Origin: Lachnospiraceae bacterium
GTDB taxonomy: Bacteria; Bacillota; Clostridia; Lachnospirales; Lachnospiraceae
Direction of reading: 5' to 3'
Assembly (NCBI GenBank): GCA_900769175.1
Contig: CAAGFP010000071.1
Coordinates: 1-34,766 of the forward strand
Length of the DNA stretch: 34,766 nt
Part shown: piece after piece, positions 8,020 through 16,425 of the stretch
How the letters are laid out: each line of letters starts with the position of its first letter
Numbering within the stretch: position 1 is the stretch's first letter
Program-made: the position numbers and the translations under genes
Notes under the pieces: generated by a model
Databases searched by the model: none
What the model was told of the DNA's origin: nothing
The model's input: only the letters and a program-made list of their open reading frames with translations

Positions 8020-8044
8020 ACGGTTGTTTTAAATTTTTACCCGA

Positions 8045-9121
8045 CTATTTCTTTTTCCTGTTAACGATATAAACCGTAGCGCCGATTCCTGTTGCAATGA
8101 CAATAATCAGAAGAACAATGATCCACCAGGGAAACGCAGAGGATTGTTCGGTACCGGAGGGCTGACTCTCCCCGGACGCTTCGCTTTCCCCGGCAGAAAC
8201 AGTTCCGGTGCTGTTGTCAGTCGGATTCGAATCATCGGCAGGCTCGCTTACGGTATCGCCGGCTTTAACTGTTTCCGTATATGTGGCATCGCATACAGTG
8301 CAGGTAAAGGTCTTCTCGCCTTCGGAATCCTCCGTCGGCTCCTTTGTTATCTGCCCTTCGTCCCATTGATGTCCGGTTGCGGGAATCTCGGCACGCTCGG
8401 TGTAACCGCAGTCACATTCTCTCGTCTTAATGCCGGGCTCGGTGCATCCCGGCTCGGTCGTAACCGTCCAGTCACCGAAAGTATGTGTATGTGAGGCTTC
8501 TTTTACGGTAACGATGAAGAAATCAAACGCATCACCGTAAGCGACTTTTATTTTCTGTTCACCGACGGTGACCAGAGGGTCTTTTGTAATCTCCAGCTTT
8601 TCGCCGTTTACGGAATCCATGTAGCCGTCGGACGTCCATATACGAACTCTGAGCCCCGTAAGATCAAGGCATTCGCCGGCTGTATAGACTACTTTATCGG
8701 GAGTGCTCAGAATCTCGATGCTGTCAACCGTAGGTTCATCATTTTCTTCCGCATATTCGACCCGAATAAGACGGCTGTATACAGGATTACTCCTGTTACC
8801 GTCTTTTACATTCCAGACCGCGTAGCAGTAGTATACGACTCCGACTTTTTGGGGCGGGGTATAGGTACCGCCGGTCGCATCGTCGATAGCACGGATTGTT
8901 GCGATTTCGTTGACGGTCGTACTGTACCACTGATATTCCAGCGTTCCGCCGTCAGGTGAAGTGGCGTCGCTGTACAGCGTTACAACGTGTTCGCCTATAA
9001 CAACATAGCAGTCCGGAAACTGACTTTCTATCTTCGGTTCCTGCGGTTCGGCGGCACAAACATTGACCGTGCAAATAGAACATAATATAATTACCGTTAC
9101 TGCATACAGAAATTTTTTCAT
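8045..9121 (-). CDS. Membrane-anchored surface protein with Ig-like domains
   Basis: This 358-residue exported protein (from ATG 9121) starts with a signal peptide (MKKFLYAVTVIILCSICTVNVCAAE). An Ig-like domain in which a YQWY core is visible follows, then a Big_4-like segment (DLTGLRVRIW...VTVGEQKIKVAYGD). Next comes a Cys-rich module, HTFGDWTVTTEPGCTEPG with ECDCG and CTVCD pairs, that is common in clostridial cell-surface proteins. A Ser/Thr/Pro/Glu-rich linker leads to a single membrane helix (WWIIVLLIIVIATGIGATVYIV) and an RKKK tail. There is no LPXTG motif, so it is likely held by the membrane helix. GGAG at 9131-9134 favours the start at 9121 over ATG 9136. It follows the 9140-9715 gene after only a few bases and is probably co-transcribed with it. 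Confidence 0.78.
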   Translation of the reverse strand: MKKFLYAVTVIILCSICTVNVCAAEPQEPKIESQFPDCYVVIGEHVVTLYSDATSPDGGTLEYQWYSTTVNEIATIRAIDDATGGTYTPPQKVGVVYYCYAVWNVKDGNRSNPVYSRLIRVEYAEENDEPTVDSIEILSTPDKVVYTAGECLDLTGLRVRIWTSDGYMDSVNGEKLEITKDPLVTVGEQKIKVAYGDAFDFFIVTVKEASHTHTFGDWTVTTEPGCTEPGIKTRECDCGYTERAEIPATGHQWDEGQITKEPTEDSEGEKTFTCTVCDATYTETVKAGDTVSEPADDSNPTDNSTGTVSAGESEASGESQPSGTEQSSAFPWWIIVLLIIVIATGIGATVYIVNRKKK

Positions 9122-9139
9122 ATTGCCGTTCTCCATATA

Positions 9140-9715
9140 TTATGCCCAGGGATTACTGCTCTCCGGCTCTCTGATGCCGGTCAGCAAAAACTGCTCCCAC
9201 AGATACCACTTACCGTCTTTTGCCTGACGCAGCTTTATGGGTCTCGGATCGTCCGCTCCGCCGGAGGGGATGAACAGCTTGGCAATGCCCTGCTCGTCAT
9301 AGGAATGAGGATCGGATTTAACCGTTACGGTATAAGGGGAAGTCGGCATATAATCGTTTCCCGGCACAGCTCCTTCAAAATATGAGCGGGGGATATAATC
9401 CTTATCGCGGAACCGGTCGGCAATGAACTGCCTGTCCATACCGCTCATGGGGCGGGGACCGCGCAGATAATCCAGCATCTGATAACACAGCTCCTTATCT
9501 GCCGGGTAGATACACAGCGCCGCCACCGTAAGTGCCGCCGTGTCAAAGGGAGTAGACAGCGCCGCCTGCGGGAGAGCCTTAAATGCTTCCAAGCTTTCCG
9601 GAAGATCCGCGAAAACGATTTTTTCTGTTTTTGTGCCGAAGTTGGATGCCGTCTGTCTGACTGCACCCGTTACTGCGGCAGTCGCCTGGTTTTTCAGCTT
9701 GTCAAAAAATGCCAT
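9140..9715 (-). CDS. DUF6935-like conserved protein
   Basis: This is a 191-residue protein of unknown function. It begins MAFFDKLKNQATAAVTGAV, an amphipathic helix often seen at the start of clostridial proteins of this family. The middle (AALSTPFDTAALTVAALCIYP...GPRPMSGMDRQFIADRF) and the C-terminal LRQAKDGKWYLWEQFLLTGIR pattern resemble the DUF6935 family as I recall it. There is no signal peptide or membrane helix, so it is probably cytoplasmic. AGGAGGAAT at 9722-9730 supports ATG 9715. It lies between a small hypothetical gene and a surface-protein gene on the same strand with short gaps, suggesting one operon. No enzymatic motif is visible. Confidence 0.6.
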   Translation of the reverse strand: MAFFDKLKNQATAAVTGAVRQTASNFGTKTEKIVFADLPESLEAFKALPQAALSTPFDTAALTVAALCIYPADKELCYQMLDYLRGPRPMSGMDRQFIADRFRDKDYIPRSYFEGAVPGNDYMPTSPYTVTVKSDPHSYDEQGIAKLFIPSGGADDPRPIKLRQAKDGKWYLWEQFLLTGIREPESSNPWA

Positions 9716-9739
9716 GGAATATTCCTCCTGTATTATATG

Positions 9740-10156
9740 TTATTCCGCACGTCCGTAGCGGATAAACTGCAGTTCAATCATGCCGTCGATTTCTTTAAGC
9801 TCAACCCACGGAGATGCTTCTTCTCCGAATATTTCTCCTTTGATTCCCGTATTGTACAGAAATTTCCCGTCTTCGGCTTTCCATTCCTTGCGGTCGAGCA
9901 CTATCATCCCGTCGCGTATTTCATTGCCCTCCGCAATAACTTCGTCTATCTGCTCCTGCGTACAGTCTGCGGGAAGAATCATAAGGGATTCAGCCGTACC
10001 GTTTTCGTTAAAAATCATTACGGAGTTACGGTAATCGGCAATTTCGTCTTCATCTTCACCCATGGCTTCCATTTCTTCCGGCGTCTTCCACTCCATGCCG
10101 TTTTCAGGCGAGAAACGAAGCACCTGCTTCACTTTCCACTTGCCGATAAGGTTCAT
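9740..10156 (-). CDS. Conserved hypothetical protein, lipocalin-like pattern
   Basis: This 138-residue protein begins MNLIGKWKVKQVLRF and has alternating beta strands (SVMIFNENGTAESLMIL, WVELKEIDGMIELQFIRYG). That is the pattern of small lipocalin-like proteins that start with G-x-W. It is acidic, with no signal peptide or membrane segment. AAGGAGACACAAT precedes ATG 10156, a good ribosome site. It is the first of three closely spaced minus-strand genes (9740, 9140, 8045). Function is unknown; the lipocalin comparison is from pattern only. Confidence 0.6.
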   Translation of the reverse strand: MNLIGKWKVKQVLRFSPENGMEWKTPEEMEAMGEDEDEIADYRNSVMIFNENGTAESLMILPADCTQEQIDEVIAEGNEIRDGMIVLDRKEWKAEDGKFLYNTGIKGEIFGEEASPWVELKEIDGMIELQFIRYGRAE

Positions 10157-10266
10157 ATTGTGTCTCCTTATTTCCTTGTAATCAACTTTTTTATCTTAGC
10201 GTCAAAAATCTTATATTTTTCAGCGCAGACGCAGCCGTGTCTCTGGTGTAATGACTGTGTACGGAA

Positions 10267-10294
10267 GGCGGCGGCGTTAACTGACGTCGCCGCC
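10267..10294 (-). terminator. GC-rich hairpin after the SpaA-like gene
   Basis: GGCGGCGGCG (10267-10276) pairs with CGTCGCCGCC (10285-10294), with one wobble pair and an eight-base loop. It sits 26 bases beyond the stop of the minus-strand SpaA gene. No T-run follows on the minus strand, so termination is probable but not certain. Confidence 0.5.
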
Positions 10295-10320
10295 CTCTGT
10301 TTCATTAATAAACCGGATTA

Positions 10321-11373
10321 TCAGTCGGCAGTTTTTTTGCTCTTACCGTAAGCTATGGCTCCGAATGCTCCGCATGCGCTCACAAGCATAAGTGCCGCCC
10401 ACATAAGAAGATTGCCGTTTTCGCCGGTTTCGGGAATCTCGGCGGTATTAACAAAGGTCAACTGATTATATCTGATGAATTTATAGTTGCTGTAATCGGG
10501 CTCGTCTTCGTTATAAATATAAACGCCGGCTTCTCCGCCCCAGCCCAGAGCCGAATGATTGTTGTCATTGCGGACGGCAATGGTGTAGGTATCGTCCGAT
10601 TTTACATATCCGTCGGGAGCGGTCTTTTCGACCAAAGTATAATTACCTTCGGGTACATTAAAGGTTGCAATGCCGTTTTCATCGGATATTGCTTCAAAAT
10701 TCATACCTTCGGAATCGCCCTTTCCGGTCAGCGAGAACACGGCGTCTGCAAGCGGATTGCCGTCTGCGTCCGTCTTTTTAACGGGGAACGAATAAGCCGT
10801 GTAGGTATTTTCATAATCGTTATCGGAAACATCGTTGCCCAGAATGTGGACGTCGGTGGATATTTCATTTCCTATAACCTTAATGGTAAGATAGCGTTCG
10901 ACGTCGGAATAGGTCCAGCCGGCTTTGCCGTCGTTCTTTTCGGTCAGTCTCAGGGTAATGATCCACTTCGGAACACTATCATTGCCGGAGGAGAACTGCC
11001 AGTGATTTTCAGCGGTCACCTTGGTAGGATCGATTGTTCCGCCCAGCGTAAATGTCTGTTCGCCTTCACCGTTTGTCGTAATTGTGTCGGTCGTAAACGA
11101 AATACCGCAGTCTGCAAGCGTTACGCTGTCGTCCGGTGTAAACACAATACTGTGCTGTTCGTTTTCACCGATAGTGCCGTACACAAGCTCAAAAGTAAAT
11201 GTTTCCTCGCCGGGGGTAACATCGCCGCCCTTAACGACGTTCTTGTCAACATCAAATGAAAAGGGCAGGGGACTCTCGTCGGCTGTTGCCGCAGATACGG
11301 TAACAGAAAGCATTCCCAGCAACATAGTGCAGCACAGCAGCAGGGAGAGCAGCAGGTGTCTTCTTGATTTCAT
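10321..11373 (-). CDS. SpaA-type pilin-like surface protein with sortase motif
   Basis: This 350-residue secreted protein has an N-terminal signal peptide (1-29) and a first beta-rich domain at about 36-185 of the Spy0128 isopeptide kind (FSFDVDKNVVKGG, FTFELVYG). A SpaA/CnaB-type domain follows at about 193-312. In it, the Lys of PVKKTDADG (199/200), E249 of LVEKTAPDGY and the Asn of TFVNT (309) fit the residues that form intramolecular isopeptide bonds. The C-terminus has the sortase-like motif IPETG (313-317), a hydrophobic segment and a KSKK tail. AAGGAG precedes ATG 11373. It could be a minor pilin or an adhesin. No sortase gene is visible in the window. The upstream surface protein and signalling genes suggest co-regulation. 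Confidence 0.82.
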   Translation of the reverse strand: MKSRRHLLLSLLLCCTMLLGMLSVTVSAATADESPLPFSFDVDKNVVKGGDVTPGEETFTFELVYGTIGENEQHSIVFTPDDSVTLADCGISFTTDTITTNGEGEQTFTLGGTIDPTKVTAENHWQFSSGNDSVPKWIITLRLTEKNDGKAGWTYSDVERYLTIKVIGNEISTDVHILGNDVSDNDYENTYTAYSFPVKKTDADGNPLADAVFSLTGKGDSEGMNFEAISDENGIATFNVPEGNYTLVEKTAPDGYVKSDDTYTIAVRNDNNHSALGWGGEAGVYIYNEDEPDYSNYKFIRYNQLTFVNTAEIPETGENGNLLMWAALMLVSACGAFGAIAYGKSKKTAD

Positions 11374-11467
11374 GGTAAATCTCCTTTTTAATACTGTTTT
11401 CTTTCTATTATAAAGGCGGAAGCAGCGGCTTTCACGCTGATGAAGTCGCGTTTCTGCCTAATAGTTT

Positions 11468-13813
11468 TTACTCAGATCTCTTCTTTTTTCTTAAGTATAC
11501 CGCAACTCCGAAGATTACGCATACGCATACGAACAGAATTCCCGCCCAAAGGAACATAAGGTTGTTCTCATCGCCGGCAGGTATATCCGTGCCCGGTCCG
11601 TCCGAATTGCCGCCTGCAAAAGATGTGTCAGCGGCGGAGGTATAATCGCCTGATGTTTCATCGGTGTCGGAAATATCGGGCAGGTTACCGATGTCCTTGT
11701 ATGTCGCTTCGATAACAACATCGTAATCGGGCATTATAAAATATGTTTCGGGATCGGCGGCATTGTCGAAGATTACTTCGCCGGTTGTGGCGATCCATTT
11801 GTCGAATACCTCGCCGTCAGGAGCAGCATCTGCGATCAGGATGACCTCGGTGCCTTCCACGGCTTCGGCAATCATTGTGCCGGCACCTATATAGGCGATA
11901 CCGTTTGTCACGGTCACGCCGTATGGGGTGGCGGACACGGTGATAACGCAATCGCCGTACTTATCTCCGAATGCCGCGCGGACGGTTGCGGTGTCGCCGT
12001 CAACGGCAGAGCCGGAAACGGTCACCTTGCCGCTGACAGGATCAATCGTGATGCTGTCGCTGCCGCTGACCTTGCTCCACACAACGGAGCCGTTCTCCGT
12101 GCGGTTGGAGGGACTGACAACAGCAACAAGAGCCGTGCTGCTTCCGGGGACAAGGGTAACATCGGATGGAATCACTGTAACACCATCAACAGGGATGTCC
12201 TTTTCAGCTACCGTAACGGTCCATACATTCGTATTTATCTGCGTACCGTCAAGCTTAACATAATATCCGTATCCGCCTAATTTCGCATCAGACGGAACTT
12301 CAATTTTAAGCTTTGTATTTTTTTCCAACGGCGTAAGTACCAGCGTGCTTGCCGGATTTGCGGCGTACGCCACGAATGTCATGGTTCCTAAAACTTTTGA
12401 CGGGTTAGGGTAAGACGCTATATCAACAATAACGCTTTCTCCCGGAGCCAAAGTTACATCAGGGAATGCAAGCCTTTCAAGAACATAATTTCCTTCTGTA
12501 TCGGTCACGGCGACAGTGATCTGCCTGACAGTAGGTATGCCGCCGCTCATGGTTCTCTCAGCTCCAACAGTGAACCAGTTCTTTTGGCTGATCCCCTTCA
12601 GATAAACGCTTTCGGTGTATCCGTCGGTATATCTGTTGTACTCCTGCGTACAGGCTTTGTCCTTATAAAGCTTTGCGCTTGCGTCATTTGAATACCACTG
12701 TACTCCTGTCCAGCCAGTCGCACCTGCCGGAATCGGTGTTGCGGTAAGTTTGACAACCTCACCGACCTTCAATGACAGCTTCGAATAGTTGATCGTAAAA
12801 TCAACGAGGTAAGTCGGAGTTCCGGTGTAAATGCTGTTATAATCGGTATACATACCGGCAGGTTTATAGGAAGTCTCTGCAACGCGCGTGTGAACATACA
12901 CGGTAGTATTCTGAGCGGCACTCAGTGGCAGACTTCCGGCTTCACTTGGCTTTACTGCAGATGACCAATCCGAAGGGGCGTTCGAGTTGTAAGTAACCAA
13001 GTATTCCTGGTTTGCTTTGGCATTCATCACTACCAGTCCGTTTGTGCCATCATATGATAAAGTCGGCATAACAGGCTTTTCAAAGTTGATGAGAGCCTGT
13101 TTCACCTCCACAGCATTACTGATAACGGAACTGGTGTAGCCGTCAGCATTTATAACTAAACGGATATACTTGCCGACATCGTTCCCGGCCGGATAATATA
13201 CCGCATTTGTCGCACCGCTTATATTTGTCCACCCGATTGTTCCGTCAGCGCTTCTCTGCCAGTTAAATTTTAACTTGCCATGTTCTCTCAAAGTTTGTAA
13301 ATCGCTTGACAGTTCAGGATTTACCGGGCTGTTGTAATAAGCACCGGAAAGGGTTGCTGTGCCTTCCAAAGTGGGAGGAGCAGTAACAGTAAATTCCGGG
13401 GAAATGATATGAAACATGTTGTTTTGGTAATCATGCTCAACTTTCCATGGTACGCCGTTGATTGTTACTGTAAGCGTGTCCGCCAGCACATAGTTATCAT
13501 CCGCATTCACTTTCATAATATAACGCCATGTGCCTTCGGTAAATACGCCGCTATTCACATAATTCCAGGCATCAACATCACTGTATTTTTTCTTCTGCCA
13601 GCTGTGATTAAAAAATCTGACAGGAGCAGAAGTGCTGACTGTTGGCCTATTATCACTTATAGTCTCGCCGTAAACAGGAGTAGGCAAACTTATATTTCCG
13701 CTGAACTCAGTTATCGGTGTTTTATCCTCCGCAAACGCCGTAGTCGGCATCAGTCCCAAAACCATGAACAGACAGAACAAGAGGTTCAGCAGCCTATGTG
13801 TTTTCCGTTTCAT
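11468..13813 (-). CDS. Large multi-domain surface protein (Big2 and InlB-repeat-like)
   Basis: This 781-residue exported protein has a signal peptide (MKRKTHRLLNLLFCLFMVLGLMPTTAFA). Several Ig-like beta-sandwich segments follow, including one with the WQRSADGTIGWTNISGAT pattern at about 180-200 and others near 340-440. A Big_2-like domain at about 540-625 contains LVPGSSTALVAVVSPSNRTE. An InlB-repeat-like module at about 635-705 (FDKWIATTGEV, YFIMPDYDVVIEATY) comes next, then an acidic spacer and a membrane helix (FLWAGILFVCVCVIFGVAVYL) with a KKKRSE tail. There is no LPXTG; AGDEN stands where the motif would be, so it may be only membrane-held. AAAAGGAGT precedes ATG 13813. A role in adhesion is inferred from domains alone. 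Confidence 0.78.
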   Translation of the reverse strand: MKRKTHRLLNLLFCLFMVLGLMPTTAFAEDKTPITEFSGNISLPTPVYGETISDNRPTVSTSAPVRFFNHSWQKKKYSDVDAWNYVNSGVFTEGTWRYIMKVNADDNYVLADTLTVTINGVPWKVEHDYQNNMFHIISPEFTVTAPPTLEGTATLSGAYYNSPVNPELSSDLQTLREHGKLKFNWQRSADGTIGWTNISGATNAVYYPAGNDVGKYIRLVINADGYTSSVISNAVEVKQALINFEKPVMPTLSYDGTNGLVVMNAKANQEYLVTYNSNAPSDWSSAVKPSEAGSLPLSAAQNTTVYVHTRVAETSYKPAGMYTDYNSIYTGTPTYLVDFTINYSKLSLKVGEVVKLTATPIPAGATGWTGVQWYSNDASAKLYKDKACTQEYNRYTDGYTESVYLKGISQKNWFTVGAERTMSGGIPTVRQITVAVTDTEGNYVLERLAFPDVTLAPGESVIVDIASYPNPSKVLGTMTFVAYAANPASTLVLTPLEKNTKLKIEVPSDAKLGGYGYYVKLDGTQINTNVWTVTVAEKDIPVDGVTVIPSDVTLVPGSSTALVAVVSPSNRTENGSVVWSKVSGSDSITIDPVSGKVTVSGSAVDGDTATVRAAFGDKYGDCVITVSATPYGVTVTNGIAYIGAGTMIAEAVEGTEVILIADAAPDGEVFDKWIATTGEVIFDNAADPETYFIMPDYDVVIEATYKDIGNLPDISDTDETSGDYTSAADTSFAGGNSDGPGTDIPAGDENNLMFLWAGILFVCVCVIFGVAVYLRKKKRSE

Positions 13814-13954
13814 AAAGGCTTACTCCTTTTGATAATTGATTTTCCATATCTTTTTCCGTCTCCCGGAGTATGGTTTCCGGGCGGGTCATGGGAGCCGGTC
13901 TGTCCTGGCCTACAGAAGAAATCGAATTATATAAATACGAATCACTGAACTTCC

Positions 13955-14350
13955 TTACAGACTGTCCATTACCGCAGCCATATACTGCTCGGTCACGCTT
14001 CCGAACAGAAATGCGTCAATCAATCCGTTCCGCTTTGCTTCTTTAACCTTTTCTGCCAACTCGCTGTCTGCCTGATCATCCACCAGGATTACAATCTTGC
14101 AGTCGGGGTCAATTTTCTTGACCTTGTCCCGGATTGCGAGCCTTTCTTCCGGCATCCATGGGGTATAACCGGTAGCTTCCATTAATAATGCATAGGGCCT
14201 GAAGGTTTTACATCGTTGTACTGTTTTATCGGGATGCTCTGAGATAATGACCTGATAATTCTCCAGCTCCTGTGACAGCGTACGTTGTATGGCTTTTGCA
14301 AAAAGAACGCTCTGCATATCCAAAAGGATTTTACGCATACTCACATTCAT
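13955..14350 (-). CDS. Stand-alone pseudo-receiver protein
   Basis: This roughly 131-residue protein has the length and strand order of a CheY-like receiver. MRKILLDMQSVLFAKAIQRTL is the first strand and helix, ALLMEATGYTP the third strand, and KIVILVDDQADSELAEKVKEA the fourth strand and helix. The acidic pocket is reduced to one residue, and the phospho-acceptor Asp is replaced by Glu (in LLMEATG). The lysine near the end is also missing. It may therefore act as a constitutively active-like or protein-binding receiver. The start could be ATG 14350 or ATG 14338; AGGGA lies four bases before the former. It lies between a large surface-protein gene and a NarL-type response regulator on the same strand, so it probably belongs to the same signalling set. 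Confidence 0.65.
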   Translation of the reverse strand: MNVSMRKILLDMQSVLFAKAIQRTLSQELENYQVIISEHPDKTVQRCKTFRPYALLMEATGYTPWMPEERLAIRDKVKKIDPDCKIVILVDDQADSELAEKVKEAKRNGLIDAFLFGSVTEQYMAAVMDSL

Positions 14351-14482
14351 TCCTTCCCTGTATTTTACCTGCCGTATATACAAATTCCGGCGAACTCCGA
14401 CCCGCCGGAAACCAGTCTGTCAAGTATATTTTAGCGGTTTTTCTGTGCTTGTCACTCCGAAAACGGAGGTTTTTCATAACGG

Positions 14483-14523
14483 CAAAAATACCCGGCTCAA
14501 CGCACCTGCGACGAGCCGGGTAT
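14483..14523 (-). terminator. Intrinsic terminator of the two-component operon
   Basis: ATACCCGGCTC (14488-14498) pairs perfectly with GAGCCGGGTAT (14513-14523). On the minus strand the stem is followed by TTTTTGCC. It lies 14 bases beyond the response regulator stop. Confidence 0.85.
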
Positions 14524-14536
14524 ACGTATTTATTTC

Positions 14537-15166
14537 TTATTCGTCTCTCAGGGCGGTAACAATCAGCTTGCTTTCCACAACCGCCGCCATGAGTTCTTCC
14601 TTGCTGTTATAACCGCACTGGCTTACCAGTTCGCGTATATGCCATCGAGCGGCATCGCCGGTAATACCCAGCTTCTGCCCGATTTCCGCAAAGCTCATGC
14701 CGTGGATATAACAGCGAAGGATTTCAAGCTGTATCGGCTTAATTTCGCTGGATAAAATTTCTTCCAGTTCCACCGGCGGCGTTTCTCCGGGGAAGCTGCG
14801 CTCGCCGTTAAGGACCCGTTCAACGACCGACATCACCTCGGCGTCTCCGTGATCCTTATAGCACAATCCGTCGGCACAGCCTGCCTTTGCTTTGGACAGA
14901 ATCTCCGGATCTACCAGAGATGTCATAATAACAACTTTAATGCCCGGAAGCTTCTCCTTTATCCGTTTTCCTGCGGAAAGCCCGGAGTGTCGGTGGAGCG
15001 TCTGAACGTCCATCAGCACAAGGTCAATGTCTTTGCTGCAAAGTTGTTCCGCTTCGAAGGCGTCCCGGACCGCTCCCACCAGATGGAAACGCTCATCGGC
15101 GGTAAACAGTTTTACAAAATGCTCCTGTATGTATTTATCGTCCTCTGCGATTATGATATTTATCAT
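14537..15166 (-). CDS. NarL/LuxR-family response regulator
   Basis: This 209-residue response regulator has an intact receiver with D9-D10 in the acidic pocket, phospho-acceptor D53 in LVLMDVQ, T82 in VVIMTS and K104 in LCYKD. A C-terminal LuxR-type helix-turn-helix (about 140-205) contains EILRCYIHGMSFAEIGQKLG and ITGDAARWHIRELV. It would bind DNA as a dimer once phosphorylated. The ATG at 15166 overlaps the stop of the histidine kinase (ATGA), so the two are coupled and form a cognate pair. Targets are not visible; the surface-protein genes just downstream are the obvious candidates by position. Confidence 0.9.
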   Translation of the reverse strand: MINIIIAEDDKYIQEHFVKLFTADERFHLVGAVRDAFEAEQLCSKDIDLVLMDVQTLHRHSGLSAGKRIKEKLPGIKVVIMTSLVDPEILSKAKAGCADGLCYKDHGDAEVMSVVERVLNGERSFPGETPPVELEEILSSEIKPIQLEILRCYIHGMSFAEIGQKLGITGDAARWHIRELVSQCGYNSKEELMAAVVESKLIVTALRDE

Positions 15167-16425
15167 AGATTGTTCTCCTTCCTGGGAAGATACAAGGTAA
15201 GGGCAAACGCGGGGAGGTGTGAAAGTATCATATCACCGCCGGAAGCTTCTACGCTTCTGCGCAGGGATGAAAGACCGCTGCCCTCCGTAATCGGCCCTTT
15301 CGGCGTTTCGCCGTTATTGGTTATCTGTACCCGCATGATACCGATTTTCTCGGTAATCTTTACATCAACCCTGTCTCCTCCCGCATGACGGATACAATTG
15401 GTCACGCACTCACGCACGGCGGCTGTAATAAGCTGTTCCGCAGCGGTATCCGGAGGGATATATCCGTCCAGCGTAACTTTTACGCCGAGCTGCCTGGCTT
15501 TGACCTGTGCTTCCTCAAAGGTACCGCTTGCGGTGGAGCGGCTCGCCGAAAGCATGCCCACAGCCTCCTTTAGATCATTCAGCTTTCGCTTGGTTTCCGT
15601 GGAGGAGCTGTTTTTTACGTCCTGAATGGTGAGTAAGCTGCGCCCGAGTGTATCGTGAAGCCAGACCTTAAGATTCAGGCTCTCTTTTTCCCGCACCTCA
15701 TCCTCCATGCGAGCAAACATCCTACGGAGACGCAGGTTTATACGCTTAAGCTCCTCGTTGCTTTCGCGCAGGCGGGCATTTCCCTCATAGATTTCGGTCT
15801 CGTCATGGGCGGAAAGCCGTACAAAGCCGGCAAGTCCTTCGCCGTAAAGCTCGCTGCGGCAGAAGCGGTAAATATGCCCGTCCTTTAAGCGGTAGCAATC
15901 GGTTACATCCGTCATTTTTTCTGTCCGGCTTTCCGGCGGCGGCGCCACGAGAGCGTTGGTAATGTCGCTCAGGGTGCCGGGAAGTCGGTTAAGTAGCAAG
16001 TGTGAAAGCTCGGCCATCTTTCGGTTAACGAGAATGATATGTCCGGATGCGTCCGCGAACAATAGGCCCACCGGAAGATCGTCTATCGCTTCTTTGACCG
16101 ACCATTCGTTTATCTCCCGTTTGCTGCGCCTGATTTCCGCGATAAGACTTATGCCGGAATATGCAAAGGCGGCGGCAAGGATAAATATCAGAGCCGGCAC
16201 TGGTAAATGAAAATCACTTTTGGGTACATTCTGGTTATACCGGACAAGGAAGCAGAGCAGCGTCAATAATCCGTAAAGCAGAAACACGTCCGTTATTGCA
16301 TGTATCACCGACCTGCGATGGGAAAAACGGTACAACGGTAAAACAAGCTGAGTCAGCACGCCAAGCCATGTGAAAACGATCAGAACCATCTGGGCAAAAT
16401 TAGAAAGTCCGCAAAAGCATGTCAT
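15163..16425 (-). CDS. Sensor histidine kinase (NarX/HisKA_3-like) with PAS domain
   Basis: This 420-residue membrane kinase has three membrane segments at about 11-32, 43-62 and 74-95. A PAS-like domain at about 113-205 contains LLFADASGHIILVNRKM, and a coiled linker follows. In the dimerisation domain H257 of VWLHDTLGRSLL is the likely phospho-acceptor. An ATPase domain has an N-box near E339-N343 (RECVTNCIRHAGG) and a G-box TEGSGLSSL near 380-388. The start at ATG 16425 has AGGAGGTG upstream and overlaps the stop of the 553-residue sensor (ATGA). A longer frame to 16503 lies inside that gene and was rejected. It works with the adjacent NarL-type regulator. The signal is unknown, and the upstream membrane sensor may feed it. 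Confidence 0.88.
   Translation of the reverse strand: MTCFCGLSNFAQMVLIVFTWLGVLTQLVLPLYRFSHRRSVIHAITDVFLLYGLLTLLCFLVRYNQNVPKSDFHLPVPALIFILAAAFAYSGISLIAEIRRSKREINEWSVKEAIDDLPVGLLFADASGHIILVNRKMAELSHLLLNRLPGTLSDITNALVAPPPESRTEKMTDVTDCYRLKDGHIYRFCRSELYGEGLAGFVRLSAHDETEIYEGNARLRESNEELKRINLRLRRMFARMEDEVREKESLNLKVWLHDTLGRSLLTIQDVKNSSSTETKRKLNDLKEAVGMLSASRSTASGTFEEAQVKARQLGVKVTLDGYIPPDTAAEQLITAAVRECVTNCIRHAGGDRVDVKITEKIGIMRVQITNNGETPKGPITEGSGLSSLRRSVEASGGDMILSHLPAFALTLYLPRKENNL

Noticed and set aside
9737..11259. Plus-strand frames of 204 and 234 residues opposite the small hypothetical and SpaA-like genes
   Set aside because: They are shadows of the minus-strand genes, which have signal peptides, domains and good ribosome sites.
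13409..13948. Plus-strand frame of 179 residues
   Set aside because: It is antisense to the N-terminal signal-peptide region of the large surface protein and has no start signal.
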